Assembly (NCBI GenBank): GCA_024645155.1
Contig: JAHEGF010000064.1
Span: forward strand, 1 to 14,593
Direction of reading: 5' to 3'
DNA from: Phyllobacteriaceae bacterium
GTDB lineage: Bacteria > Pseudomonadota > Alphaproteobacteria > Rhizobiales > Rhizobiaceae
Length of the DNA stretch: 14,593 nt
This document shows, in pieces, positions 7,156-14,593 of the stretch. Position 1 is the stretch's first letter. Each line of letters begins with the position of its first letter. The notes beneath the pieces were generated by a model. That model did no database searches. It was not told the DNA's origin and was given only the letters and a program-made list of their open reading frames with translations. The translations under genes were made by a program, and so were the position numbers.

Positions 7156-7932
7156 TCAGGCGGCTTTTGCCGGGAGGCGAACCGAAGGAATGATCGTCAG
7201 CGGTGCACGAGCGCCAAGGCTGGGACGATCAAACAGCAATTTGCGTTCGACGGGGCTTGATCTGAAGAACGGGTAGCGGCGGTAAACATCAGGAATAACC
7301 CTTACATCGCCCTGATACATCACAACGGGCACCTTGCTGCCGGGATAGGCTCTTGGCTCCGCGATTTTCGTTGACTGGAAAATCTTGCGGTAAAAGCCCG
7401 CATGATCGACACGAACCGTCGACAGGCAGTAGTCGGCATCGTAGTGAATGCTCGCGGCAACTGCGATCCGCAAGGTAATGTAGGGAATGAGCGGATTCTG
7501 GCTGGCCGCATCCGGGTCGGTCGCAAATCTGCTCGGATCGATAAAGACCTCGCCGGCGTCAAGCCGCGGGTTCATGATATCCGCGAACGCTATGGTGCTT
7601 GGTGACAGCCGCTGAACCCGGTCAATTACATGGATACGCACGGTACTGACCAGCAACCCGTCAAGATAGACACCGTAGCGGTGGCAGTTGGGCGCATCGT
7701 CTATATCATCGAAATAGAGCTTGGTTGGGTTGGGGTCGATAATGCCATTCAGAAGATAGGAATTGTAACGAACCCGATAAATTGCCTCCAGGTCTTCACC
7801 GCTTTCGCACCGCCGGTACTCGATCCGATCCAGCAGGCGCAGCACGCGTCGCGCAAATCCCGAAACATCTCGCATCAGTAGAGTGTTGGCGGATTTTACG
7901 CGGTTCTCCGCCGTATTCGGCATCATATCCAA
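7156..7932 (-). CDS. LuxI/FeeM-superfamily N-acyl amino acid synthase-like protein
   Basis: Predicted acyltransferase of the autoinducer-synthase fold, closest in pattern to FeeM-type N-acyl amino acid synthases, which join a fatty acyl group from acyl-ACP to an amino acid. Numbered from the TTG at 7932 (258 residues), it shows the LuxI-like order RVRYNSYLLNG (53-63), an acidic FDDIDD block (74-79), YGVYLDGLLVSTVRI (86-100) and GEVFIDPSRF (127-136). These parallel R-x3-F, D-x2-D, R and E-x2-RF of LuxI. A short IDRVQRLSP-FADIM insert lies between the last two. The start chosen is TTG, eight bases after AGGAG; ATG at 7926 and ATG at 7953 are alternatives, and the latter has no ribosome site. 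It is downstream of the c-di-GMP gene with its own 191-base upstream region carrying a CtrA-type site. No LuxR partner is present in the window. The fold is fairly sure; the product is unknown. Confidence 0.75.
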   Translation of the reverse strand: MDMMPNTAENRVKSANTLLMRDVSGFARRVLRLLDRIEYRRCESGEDLEAIYRVRYNSYLLNGIIDPNPTKLYFDDIDDAPNCHRYGVYLDGLLVSTVRIHVIDRVQRLSPSTIAFADIMNPRLDAGEVFIDPSRFATDPDAASQNPLIPYITLRIAVAASIHYDADYCLSTVRVDHAGFYRKIFQSTKIAEPRAYPGSKVPVVMYQGDVRVIPDVYRRYPFFRSSPVERKLLFDRPSLGARAPLTIIPSVRLPAKAA

Positions 7933-8024
7933 GATATATTCTCCTCGTACCATCTATTTGTGGACGAGACATCAACAACTGTAAAGCGTAAATTCCGCGC
8001 AATGTTGTTTACTTTTTATTAAGG

Positions 8025-8040
8025 TTAACAATTTATTAAC
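8025..8040. promoter_or_regulatory. CtrA-type box TTAA-N7-TTAAC, readable on both strands
   Basis: On the plus strand TTAA (8025-8028), seven bases, then TTAAC (8036-8040). On the minus strand the same region reads TTAA-N7-TTAAC from 8039 to 8024. This matches the full consensus of the alphaproteobacterial cell-cycle regulator CtrA. It lies about 92 bases upstream of the preferred start of the FeeM-like gene, in the only intergenic space before it. A TAAACA hexamer follows 12 bases after the minus-strand second half-site and may be the -10. The flanks are AT-rich, so a chance match is possible. Confidence 0.55.
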
Positions 8041-8123
8041 GTCGGCATTACTTTCGGCGAAATGGATATGTTGCCAGCGCGATCGGATACCGGGGCGGGT
8101 TGTGATATTCAGCCGGTTTGCAA

Positions 8124-10427
8124 TTACACGGAAACGGACTTGCGTACCTCAGCGGCATAAGGCCACACGTGCCTCGCCATCCGGCTGACACCGGAAGCCG
8201 GGAGCGCGGGGCCAAACAGGAAACCCTGCACCTGGTCGACAGGCACGTGTTCTGCCAGGGCAATAAGTTGGGCTTCAGTTTCTACGCCTTCGACTGTCAC
8301 GACAAGGCCAAGGTCATGGCACATCACCGCTATCGATTTAACCAGTGCCATTGATCGTTTGTCAGTCAGAATTTCACGAATGAATGCCTGGTCGATCTTT
8401 ACCTTGTCCAATGGAAGCCGGTGAAGATAGCTCAGACTGGAGTATCCTGTCCCGAAATCGTCAAGCGCAACGCGCACGCCCAGATCCTTCAGTCCGTTCA
8501 GTATCTTGGCCGTCTTCATCTGGTCGTCAAGCAATGCCGTCTCGGTTACTTCGACCTCCAGGCGTTGCGGGGCAAGACCGGTTTCGCGCAGGACACTGTC
8601 AACCAGTTTCACGACGTCGATTTCCTTGAAATCCCTTGCCGACAGGTTGACGGAAACCGATGTTGTCTCTGGCCACTCCATGCAATCCCTGCATGCGCGC
8701 CGCAAAACAATACTGGTGATGTCGGTGACGATGCCCATCTCCTCGGCCAGGGGGATAAAGACAGCCGGTGAAATCGGGCCCAGGGTCTCGTGATCCCAGC
8801 GGCATAGGGCTTCGCAGGTGGCAATACGCATCATCCGGGCATTGACAATTGGCTGGTAAACGATGCGAAGAACGTCGTTTTCGATTGCCGTGCGCAGTTC
8901 GGTTTTCAGCATTTGCCGGCGCCGGAACTCCGCTTCCATCGCTTCTTCAAAGATTTTCCAGCGGTTCTTTCCGTTATCCTTGGCCTGATACAAGGCAAGG
9001 TCTGCGCGAACCGTCATGTGGTTTTCGTCAAAGTACCGTGCCTTTTCAAATGCCGCACCGGCGCTCAGGTTTATGTGCAGCATGTGTCCTCCGACATCAA
9101 TCGCGTCGGTAAACATCGCAAAAACCTCAGTGATAAACAGCTCCAGGTACCGTTCGTCGCGCAGGTCATCGACAAAAAACAAAAACTCGTCGCCGCCGAA
9201 TCGCGCCAGCTTTACCGTCGGAGACACCAGCTTCATCAGCCGCTCGGCTACGCCATAGATCAAGCCGTCGCCGATCGGGTGACCCAGCGTGTCGTTGATA
9301 TGTTTGAAATCATCAAGGTCAAGAAGGATAAATGCACAGCGGCGGTCCTGGTCCCCCTTGCTCACCATGTTGACGACGGTCTCCATGAAATAGGCACGCG
9401 TCGACAGATTTGTCAGCGTATCATAGCGTGCCATGTGCAGGATTTGTGCCTCTGCATCCACCCGTGCCGTAATATCCTCAAATGTGATGACATCGAATTC
9501 CTTGTCGTGACCGCGAGAGGTGAATTCGATATAGCGCCCATCACGAAGCTGGGTTTGAATTTTCTGATCTTCGCCCAAATCCATAGCGTCGCTGATCCGG
9601 CGCTCCAGTTGCCGGTTCTCCCCGTTCGCAAACAGGCCGGCCGCTGCCGCGCGCATGATCATGGATTTCAGTGTTCTGCCCTCAGCAGAATCACGTGACT
9701 TGAACGAAAAGAAATCCACTGCTTTGTCGTTGATGACAACCACCCTGCGTGTGCGGTCAAACATCACCAGACCGTGTGACATCGTGTTCAACGCCTTGTC
9801 AAAGCGCCTCGCCAACCGGTCGGATGCGATGCGCGACATCACAGCGTCCATCAAAACCGTCCGCACCCGCCGCGCCAGTGCGCTGATTGCCAAAAAAAAC
9901 GGCGCGCACAAAAGGCCGAGTGCGACATGATAGAAATCGCCGCGCATGATAAGTGCAAAAGAATAGGGAACCATCATCATTGTGATGAGAATCGTGACCA
10001 TGCGCGCGGAACCGTAGTTCCGTCCTACAATGGATGAAACGGTCGCCAGCGTTATCGATACTGACGCAAGTTCCGCAAACTGGGAATAGGCCAGAAAAAT
10101 GCCGGAAAAGCAGAAGAAACCCAGCGCAGCGGCATGGGTACTCGCCAGAATAATGTACCACCATTCAAGGCGTTGGGCTTCCTCAACCGTCGCCGGAGGC
10201 GGTGAATTTTGCTGAAATTGAATGCCGACAAGCCGAATGAGTCCCGTTGCAACCAGCACGAGTGCGGTAACGAGATATATCGCGTTGCCGTTTTCCGAAT
10301 AAACCAGCAGTATGACGAGGGTTTGCGCGAAGACGCCAATAGCCAGCGTCGCGCCATCGCGAAACAGCGATTGCACGAACGGAATATAAACCTCAGCCGG
10401 TTGCGATCTTGTTGATATTTTTGACAT
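8124..10427 (-). CDS. Membrane-bound PAS-GGDEF-EAL cyclic-di-GMP synthase/phosphodiesterase
   Basis: Bifunctional-type c-di-GMP turnover protein, 767 residues, in the inner membrane. About six hydrophobic segments fill residues 25-190, a PAS-like segment spans roughly 205-325 (NTMSHGLVMFDRTRRVVVIN), then GGDEF (about 330-495) and EAL (about 505-755). The synthase motif GGDEF is intact (411-415). The inhibitory RxxD site that normally lies five residues before it is absent (SPTV there). The EAL side keeps EAL (539-541), Asn594 in SVNLSA, the EVTE glutamate, DDFGTG (656-661), Lys677, Glu713 and Gln734, so a working phosphodiesterase is plausible. Its ATG directly follows GAGGA with no spacer, an odd ribosome site; an in-frame TGA just upstream rules out extension. 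It lies 133 bases after the oxidoreductase gene and 191 bases before the FeeM-like start. The signal sensed is unknown. Confidence 0.93.
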   Translation of the reverse strand: MSKISTRSQPAEVYIPFVQSLFRDGATLAIGVFAQTLVILLVYSENGNAIYLVTALVLVATGLIRLVGIQFQQNSPPPATVEEAQRLEWWYIILASTHAAALGFFCFSGIFLAYSQFAELASVSITLATVSSIVGRNYGSARMVTILITMMMVPYSFALIMRGDFYHVALGLLCAPFFLAISALARRVRTVLMDAVMSRIASDRLARRFDKALNTMSHGLVMFDRTRRVVVINDKAVDFFSFKSRDSAEGRTLKSMIMRAAAAGLFANGENRQLERRISDAMDLGEDQKIQTQLRDGRYIEFTSRGHDKEFDVITFEDITARVDAEAQILHMARYDTLTNLSTRAYFMETVVNMVSKGDQDRRCAFILLDLDDFKHINDTLGHPIGDGLIYGVAERLMKLVSPTVKLARFGGDEFLFFVDDLRDERYLELFITEVFAMFTDAIDVGGHMLHINLSAGAAFEKARYFDENHMTVRADLALYQAKDNGKNRWKIFEEAMEAEFRRRQMLKTELRTAIENDVLRIVYQPIVNARMMRIATCEALCRWDHETLGPISPAVFIPLAEEMGIVTDITSIVLRRACRDCMEWPETTSVSVNLSARDFKEIDVVKLVDSVLRETGLAPQRLEVEVTETALLDDQMKTAKILNGLKDLGVRVALDDFGTGYSSLSYLHRLPLDKVKIDQAFIREILTDKRSMALVKSIAVMCHDLGLVVTVEGVETEAQLIALAEHVPVDQVQGFLFGPALPASGVSRMARHVWPYAAEVRKSVSV

Positions 10428-10536
10428 TCCTCACATCCGCGCCCGAGCGGGAAACATGGCATGTCCGGCTTAAGAAACAATTTAGATGGGCATTCACCAT
10501 CGCAACCGCCGTGTCTTTGCGTGCATGGCAACGTTT

Positions 10537-10553
10537 GGCAACCGGGGGTTGCC
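10537..10553 (-). terminator. GC-rich hairpin just after the oxidoreductase gene
   Basis: A perfect seven-pair stem with a three-base loop (GGCAACC-CCC-GGTTGCC on the minus strand) begins eight bases past the stop of the indolepyruvate oxidoreductase gene. It is followed by AAACGTTGCC and not by a T-run. It may protect the 3' end of the message or serve as a terminator lacking the T-run. It separates the oxidoreductase gene from the c-di-GMP gene. Confidence 0.45.
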
Positions 10554-10560
10554 GGGTAGT

Positions 10561-13500
10561 CTATTCGGCTGCGGCCAGGGCTTTTTCGCGTTCAGGCTTT
10601 TCAAATCGCTGAATCAGCCGTGCACGTTCTTCGGCTGCTTTTGCAGCATTTGCCGCCTTGATATGACCGTAACCCTTTACCAGTCCGGGAACCGATGCGA
10701 GTGCTACAGCTGCATCGATGCGCTCCGGTGTCAGATCGGCAGCGATCATGTCGGCGTCTTTTTCGTAATCTGCCAGAAGCAAGCGTTCCGCATTACGTTC
10801 CGCCGAATATCCGAAAACATCGAGAACGCTTCCACGCAGGCGGCGCAGACCGGACAAGACCAGCATTGCCGTCATCATCCAGGCGCCATAATTCGTCTTG
10901 ACCGGTCGGCCATCATTAGCCTTGCGTGCAAATATCGGCGGGGCAAGATGGAACTCCAAGCTGTCATAACTTTCAAACTGGTTCGACAACTGCTTCATGA
11001 AGGATCCATCCGTATATAGGCGGGCCACTTCATACTCATCCTTGATCGCCATGAGCTTGAACAGGTTGCGGGCAACCGCTTCGGTAACACTCGTTGAACC
11101 GGGCAGCGTCCGCTCTTCTGCCGACCGCACCGAAGCAACTCGATCAGCAAAGCGCTGTGCATAGGCGGCATCCTGATAGGCTGTCAGAAACGCTATACGC
11201 TTGCTGATCATCTCATCAACATCTTTGGAAAGGTCTCGGTCAGCCAGCGGTATTTTGGACTTTTCGACAAGGTTGCTTACAAATTCCGGCTGATGCGCCG
11301 CGCGCCGGCCCCACCGGAAAGCTGCGATGTTCATGTCGACGGCCTGACCGTTTAGCTCGATTGCTTTTTCGATTGCCTCGGCACTGACCGGAACGCCGCC
11401 ATGCTGGAAAGCAAAACCGAGCATGAAAATGTTTGAACCGACAGAATTGCCAAACAGCGCAACCGCGGTGCTGGTGGCATCGAAAAAATGCGCCTTTTCT
11501 TCCCCGGCTGCGTCAATAATGGCGCGCTTGATTTTCTCCGCAGGCAGATTGAAATCGGCAGAACGGGTGAAATCACCAGGCATGATTTCCGCCGTATTGG
11601 TAACAAACAGGGTTTCCCCCTCGCGCACCGACGCAAGCACCTTTTTGCTACCGGAAACCACCAGATCCCCACCGAGTACCAGATCCGCCTTGCCGGCGGA
11701 AACACGGATCGTGCTGATATCTTCCGGCTTCGACGCGATACGCATGTGGCTGAAAACCGCGCCGCCCTTTTGTGCAAGCCCCGCCATGTCGATGGCGCCA
11801 CACCCTTTGCCTTCCAGATGCGCGGCCATTCCAAGAACCGCCGCAATCGTAACCACTCCCGTCCCGCCGACACCGTCGACAATGCACGACCAGCCATTTT
11901 CCACCGGGAAAACCGGTGCCTCCGGAACGCCATCCAGCGGATCGCGGGTATTGGCAAGTCCTTTCGCCTTGCGAAACTTCGCACCATGAACCGTGACAAA
12001 TGACGGGCAGAAGCCGTTAATGCAGGAAAAATCCTTGTTGCAACTGGTCTGGTCAATACGCCGCTTGCGTCCGAACTCCGTTTCGACAGGTTGAATCGAG
12101 ACGCAGTTGGACTGGATACCGCAGTCGCCGCAACCTTCACATACCAGCTCGTTGATAATTACCCGCTTGTCGGGATCGGGAAACGTTCCGCGTTTGCGGC
12201 GCCTGCGTTTTTCAGCGGCACATGTCTGGTCATAGAGCAGCACGGTGACGCCGTCGATTTCGCGCAACTCGCGCTGGATCATGTCGAGATCGTCACGGTG
12301 GTTGATCGTCACATTCTCGGGAAATTCGGCAACGCCTGCATATTTATCCGGTTCATCAGTCACGACCGCGATGCGCTCGACACCTTCCGCACGTACCTGC
12401 CGGGCGATGGCATCGACTTTCAGTGACCCTTCATGGGGCTGGCCCCCGGTCATGGCAACCGCGTCATTGTAGAGAATTTTGTAGGTGATGTTGACGCCGC
12501 TGGCGATGGCTGCCCGGATCGCAAGCGATCCAGAGTGATTATACGTGCCGTCGCCGAGATTCTGGAACATGTGCTTGCGTTTTGAAAACGGTGCCTGGCC
12601 TATCCACTGCACGCCCTCGCCACCCATCGCGGTAAACCCGACCGTGGCGCGGTCCATCCAGACCGCCATGAAATGGCAACCGATACCCGCCCCTGCCATT
12701 GAACCCTCGGGCACCTTGGTCGACGTATTATGCGGACAACCGGAACAGAAATAGGGTGCCCTCGTGGCGACATCCTTGGTGTCCGCCAGCATCGCCTGAA
12801 ACTGCCGCAGCCTTTTGACGTGGTGCGATATCTCCTCGGACTTGCCGATAACCTTGAGGATGCGCTCACCGATTGCAATTGCGATGTCGTTGGGATCAAG
12901 CGCTCCCTTGGCCGGGAACAGCCAGTCACGCCGTTCATCGAGCTTTCCGATGACCGTCGGCTGCATCGCGGTTCCATAAAGGTCTTCGCGCACCTGCACT
13001 TCGATAAGAGAACGCTTCTCTTCAACGACAATGATCATCTCGAGGCCGCGAGCGAAATCCTTGATGTGCTCGATATCAAGCGGCCAGGGACAGGCAACCT
13101 TGAACAGGCGCACGCCCAGTTGGTTGGCGCGCTTTTCGTCAACCCCGATATCGTCCAGCGCCTGACGGACATCCAGGTAACTCTTGCCGACTGTAATGAT
13201 GCCGATCTTCGGCTTACGCCCACCGGAATAGACGATGCGATTGAGTCCATTGGCACGAATAAATGCAGCAGCGGCAGCACGCTTGTGCTCATGAAGGCGT
13301 TCTTCCTGACCGAGCTGGTTCATTTCGTGACGGATGTTCAGTCCACCGGGAGGCATGTCGAATTCGGGCAGCGTGATATTTATCCGGTCAAGGGAAACAT
13401 CAACCGAAGCGGTCGATTCGATATTGTCTTTGACGCATTTGATGGCCGCCCATGTGCCCGCAAAACGCGACATCGCGTAACCGTAGAGCCCGTACTCTAT

Positions 13501-14037
13501 CAGTTCCTGAACCCCGGCGGGATTGAGGATCGGGATCATCGTGTCGACAAACAGGAACTCGGTGGCGTGCGCAACGGTTGACGATTCGGCGGTGTGATCG
13601 TCGCCCATCAGCGCCAGCACGCCGCCGTTTTTGGAAGACCCGGCAAGATTTGCGTGACGGAAAACATCACCCGAGCGGTCTACGCCCGGCCCCTTGCCAT
13701 ACCAAACCGAAAATACGCCGTCATAGCGGCCTTCGCCCAAAAGTTCAGTCTGCTGTGATCCCCAGCACGCCGTCGCCGCATGTTCCTCATTCAGGCCCGG
13801 CTGAAAAACTATGTCGGATTTCGCAAACAATTTCTGCGCTTTCCAGAATTGCTGGTCCAGTGCGCCCAGCGGTGATCCGCGATATCCTGATATGAACCCG
13901 GCGGTGGACAGGCCCGCGCGCCGGTCCAGTTCACGCTGCATCAGCAGCATGCGTACGATCGCCTGTGCCCCGGTAACATATATGCGCTCCTTGCCCAGAT
14001 CATATCGGTCATTGAGCGTTACCTGATGTAGCGTCAT
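10561..14037 (-). CDS. Indolepyruvate ferredoxin oxidoreductase family protein, fused alpha and gamma parts
   Basis: Thiamine-diphosphate and Fe-S enzyme that oxidatively decarboxylates 2-oxoacids, classically arylpyruvates, to acyl-CoA with ferredoxin as electron acceptor. At 1158 residues it is the long fused form found in many proteobacteria. The N-terminal pyruvate-oxidoreductase-like part (1-400) includes GYRGSPLGALD (51-61) and NEEHAATA. CSGCP is at 431-435. The diphosphate-binding motif runs from GDG (495-497) to Asn524-Asp525. A Cys-rich cluster region follows: C633, C636, C639, C645, then C666, C672, C677. The gamma domain begins at GVGGTGV (722-728), with MAGLAQKGGAVFSHMRI at 751-767. 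ATG at 14037 has GGAGG nine bases upstream. It stands alone between a divergent transporter gene and the c-di-GMP gene. The family is certain. The substrate could be indole-, phenyl- or hydroxyphenylpyruvate or a branched 2-oxoacid. Confidence 0.93.
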   Translation of the reverse strand: MTLHQVTLNDRYDLGKERIYVTGAQAIVRMLLMQRELDRRAGLSTAGFISGYRGSPLGALDQQFWKAQKLFAKSDIVFQPGLNEEHAATACWGSQQTELLGEGRYDGVFSVWYGKGPGVDRSGDVFRHANLAGSSKNGGVLALMGDDHTAESSTVAHATEFLFVDTMIPILNPAGVQELIEYGLYGYAMSRFAGTWAAIKCVKDNIESTASVDVSLDRINITLPEFDMPPGGLNIRHEMNQLGQEERLHEHKRAAAAAFIRANGLNRIVYSGGRKPKIGIITVGKSYLDVRQALDDIGVDEKRANQLGVRLFKVACPWPLDIEHIKDFARGLEMIIVVEEKRSLIEVQVREDLYGTAMQPTVIGKLDERRDWLFPAKGALDPNDIAIAIGERILKVIGKSEEISHHVKRLRQFQAMLADTKDVATRAPYFCSGCPHNTSTKVPEGSMAGAGIGCHFMAVWMDRATVGFTAMGGEGVQWIGQAPFSKRKHMFQNLGDGTYNHSGSLAIRAAIASGVNITYKILYNDAVAMTGGQPHEGSLKVDAIARQVRAEGVERIAVVTDEPDKYAGVAEFPENVTINHRDDLDMIQRELREIDGVTVLLYDQTCAAEKRRRRKRGTFPDPDKRVIINELVCEGCGDCGIQSNCVSIQPVETEFGRKRRIDQTSCNKDFSCINGFCPSFVTVHGAKFRKAKGLANTRDPLDGVPEAPVFPVENGWSCIVDGVGGTGVVTIAAVLGMAAHLEGKGCGAIDMAGLAQKGGAVFSHMRIASKPEDISTIRVSAGKADLVLGGDLVVSGSKKVLASVREGETLFVTNTAEIMPGDFTRSADFNLPAEKIKRAIIDAAGEEKAHFFDATSTAVALFGNSVGSNIFMLGFAFQHGGVPVSAEAIEKAIELNGQAVDMNIAAFRWGRRAAHQPEFVSNLVEKSKIPLADRDLSKDVDEMISKRIAFLTAYQDAAYAQRFADRVASVRSAEERTLPGSTSVTEAVARNLFKLMAIKDEYEVARLYTDGSFMKQLSNQFESYDSLEFHLAPPIFARKANDGRPVKTNYGAWMMTAMLVLSGLRRLRGSVLDVFGYSAERNAERLLLADYEKDADMIAADLTPERIDAAVALASVPGLVKGYGHIKAANAAKAAEERARLIQRFEKPEREKALAAAE

Positions 14038-14459
14038 GCGTAGCGTCCTCCGGACAATGGCACCAAATGGCCTTATTATCTATTCTTCCGCCGACTGTTA
14101 CGGGCGCGAGCACCCGCGTCAACACTATCATTGTAATAAAACCACAGGGTAATTGTGTTGCGAATTCCGGACCTCACCAGAACTTATCTGGCGTCTGCGC
14201 GGTTCCCCGCGAAATGAGCAGATGTGGCGGCACCGGAGATGGGGACCCACCACAAGGGCCGTGACCTGAAAGTTTGCACTGACACCCGGCGCCGGATTGA
14301 TTCACCAACGCGACCTGCTATGGAATGGGCGTGGCAAAATACCAGGAACAGGCATCGGCCATGACGCTTCACACGGTCGTGGCGATACGCCCGATTTAGT
14401 GACGGGGACGGCGATTTCCGTTCTCCGGAAGGTGGAGCCAAAGACGGATGGGAGGCTTC
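14038..14459. other. Divergent intergenic region between the oxidoreductase gene and dctQ
   Basis: This stretch of 422 bases has no gene I can support; reading frames in it have no recognisable protein sequence. Toward the oxidoreductase gene there is TTGACG (14117-14122, minus) with TAACAG 16 bases on (14095-14100), a weak promoter candidate. Toward dctQ there is TTGATT (14297-14302) with TATGGA 16 bases on (14319-14324), also weak. Two small inverted repeats lie between: CCAGA-ACTTA-TCTGG (14177-14191) and CGCGG-TTCC-CCGCG (14198-14211). Either could be an operator for the divergent pair. Confidence 0.4.
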
Positions 14460-14593
14460 ATGTCGGCATTGCTGGCATTGTCGCGGTTGATCGACCGGAT
14501 CAACGAGACGATTGGGAAAAACGTGTCCTGGCTCATCCTGGTCGCGGTTCTGATCAGTGCCGGAAACGCCACCATCCGCAAGATATTCGACAT
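14460..14593 (+). CDS. dctQ: TRAP transporter small permease, DctQ type (partial, N-terminus only)
   Basis: Only 44 residues are visible before the window ends. They read MSALLALSRLIDRINETIGK, then a first membrane segment (NVSWLILVAVLISAGNATIR) and KIFD. This is typical of the N-terminus of DctQ small permeases in TRAP transporters, which bring in organic acids with a separate DctP binding protein and a large DctM permease; neither is in view. ATG at 14460 follows GGAGG by four bases. An in-frame ATG at 14448 (adding MGGF) follows GGAG by ten bases and is an equally possible start. It is the only plus-strand gene and diverges from the oxidoreductase gene. Confidence 0.75.
   Translation, partial: MSALLALSRLIDRINETIGKNVSWLILVAVLISAGNATIRKIFD

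Noticed and set aside
8913..9698. A 261-codon plus-strand open frame inside the GGDEF-EAL gene
   Set aside because: Complementary to conserved PAS-GGDEF-EAL coding sequence; its translation resembles no protein family.
12730..13581. A 283-codon plus-strand open frame inside the oxidoreductase gene
   Set aside because: Antisense to a clearly coding, fully open 1158-codon gene; no domain pattern and no convincing ribosome site.
14184..14441. An 85-codon minus-strand open frame in the divergent intergenic region
   Set aside because: No recognisable domain, Arg- and Ser-rich translation, and it covers the likely promoter zone of dctQ.

Overview
The window looks like the chromosome of an alphaproteobacterium, probably of the Hyphomicrobiales (rhizobial group). 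The basis is the gene families present, a moderately high GC content, strong GGAGG ribosome sites, and a sequence matching the alphaproteobacterial CtrA box. This placement is inferred from style; there is no rRNA or marker gene here. I see no IS element, tRNA, rRNA, CRISPR array or sign of recent transfer. Every complete gene is on the minus strand; only a partial gene at the right edge is on the plus strand.

Right to left, in the direction of minus-strand transcription: (1) 14460-14593, start of a TRAP-transporter small permease (dctQ type) on the plus strand, divergent from the next gene; (2) 10561-14037, a large fused indolepyruvate ferredoxin oxidoreductase-family enzyme; (3) 8124-10427, a membrane-bound PAS-GGDEF-EAL protein of cyclic-di-GMP turnover; (4) 7156-7932, a LuxI/FeeM-type N-acyl amino acid synthase-like protein, preceded by a full CtrA-type site (TTAA-N7-TTAAC) readable on both strands; (5) 6336-7010, a Crp/Fnr-family regulator; (6) 1-6161, an operon of a long-chain-type acyl-CoA synthetase and branched-chain amino acid (Liv)-type ABC transporter genes in the order ligase, livG, livH, livM, livK. 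The livK gene runs off the left edge, and a livF gene may lie beyond it.

The ligase-Liv operon is tightly packed: ATGA overlap, TGATG overlap and a 6-base gap link ligase, livG, livH and livM. Two tandem hairpins then occupy the 151 bases between livM and livK. The ligase begins at a TTG codon with an excellent ribosome site, not at the upstream ATG of the longest reading frame. A perfect inverted repeat (GCATGT-TAC-ACATGC) lies between the Crp-like gene and the ligase and is a good candidate operator. The likely logic is uptake of an organic acid, aromatic or acyl substrate by the Liv system and activation to a CoA thioester by the ligase, under control of the adjacent regulator. The actual substrate cannot be read from sequence.

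The signalling segment (c-di-GMP protein plus LuxI-fold synthase with a CtrA-type site) is the part most worth a second look: it hints at a cell-cycle or motility-controlled lipid-amino acid signal or lipid.
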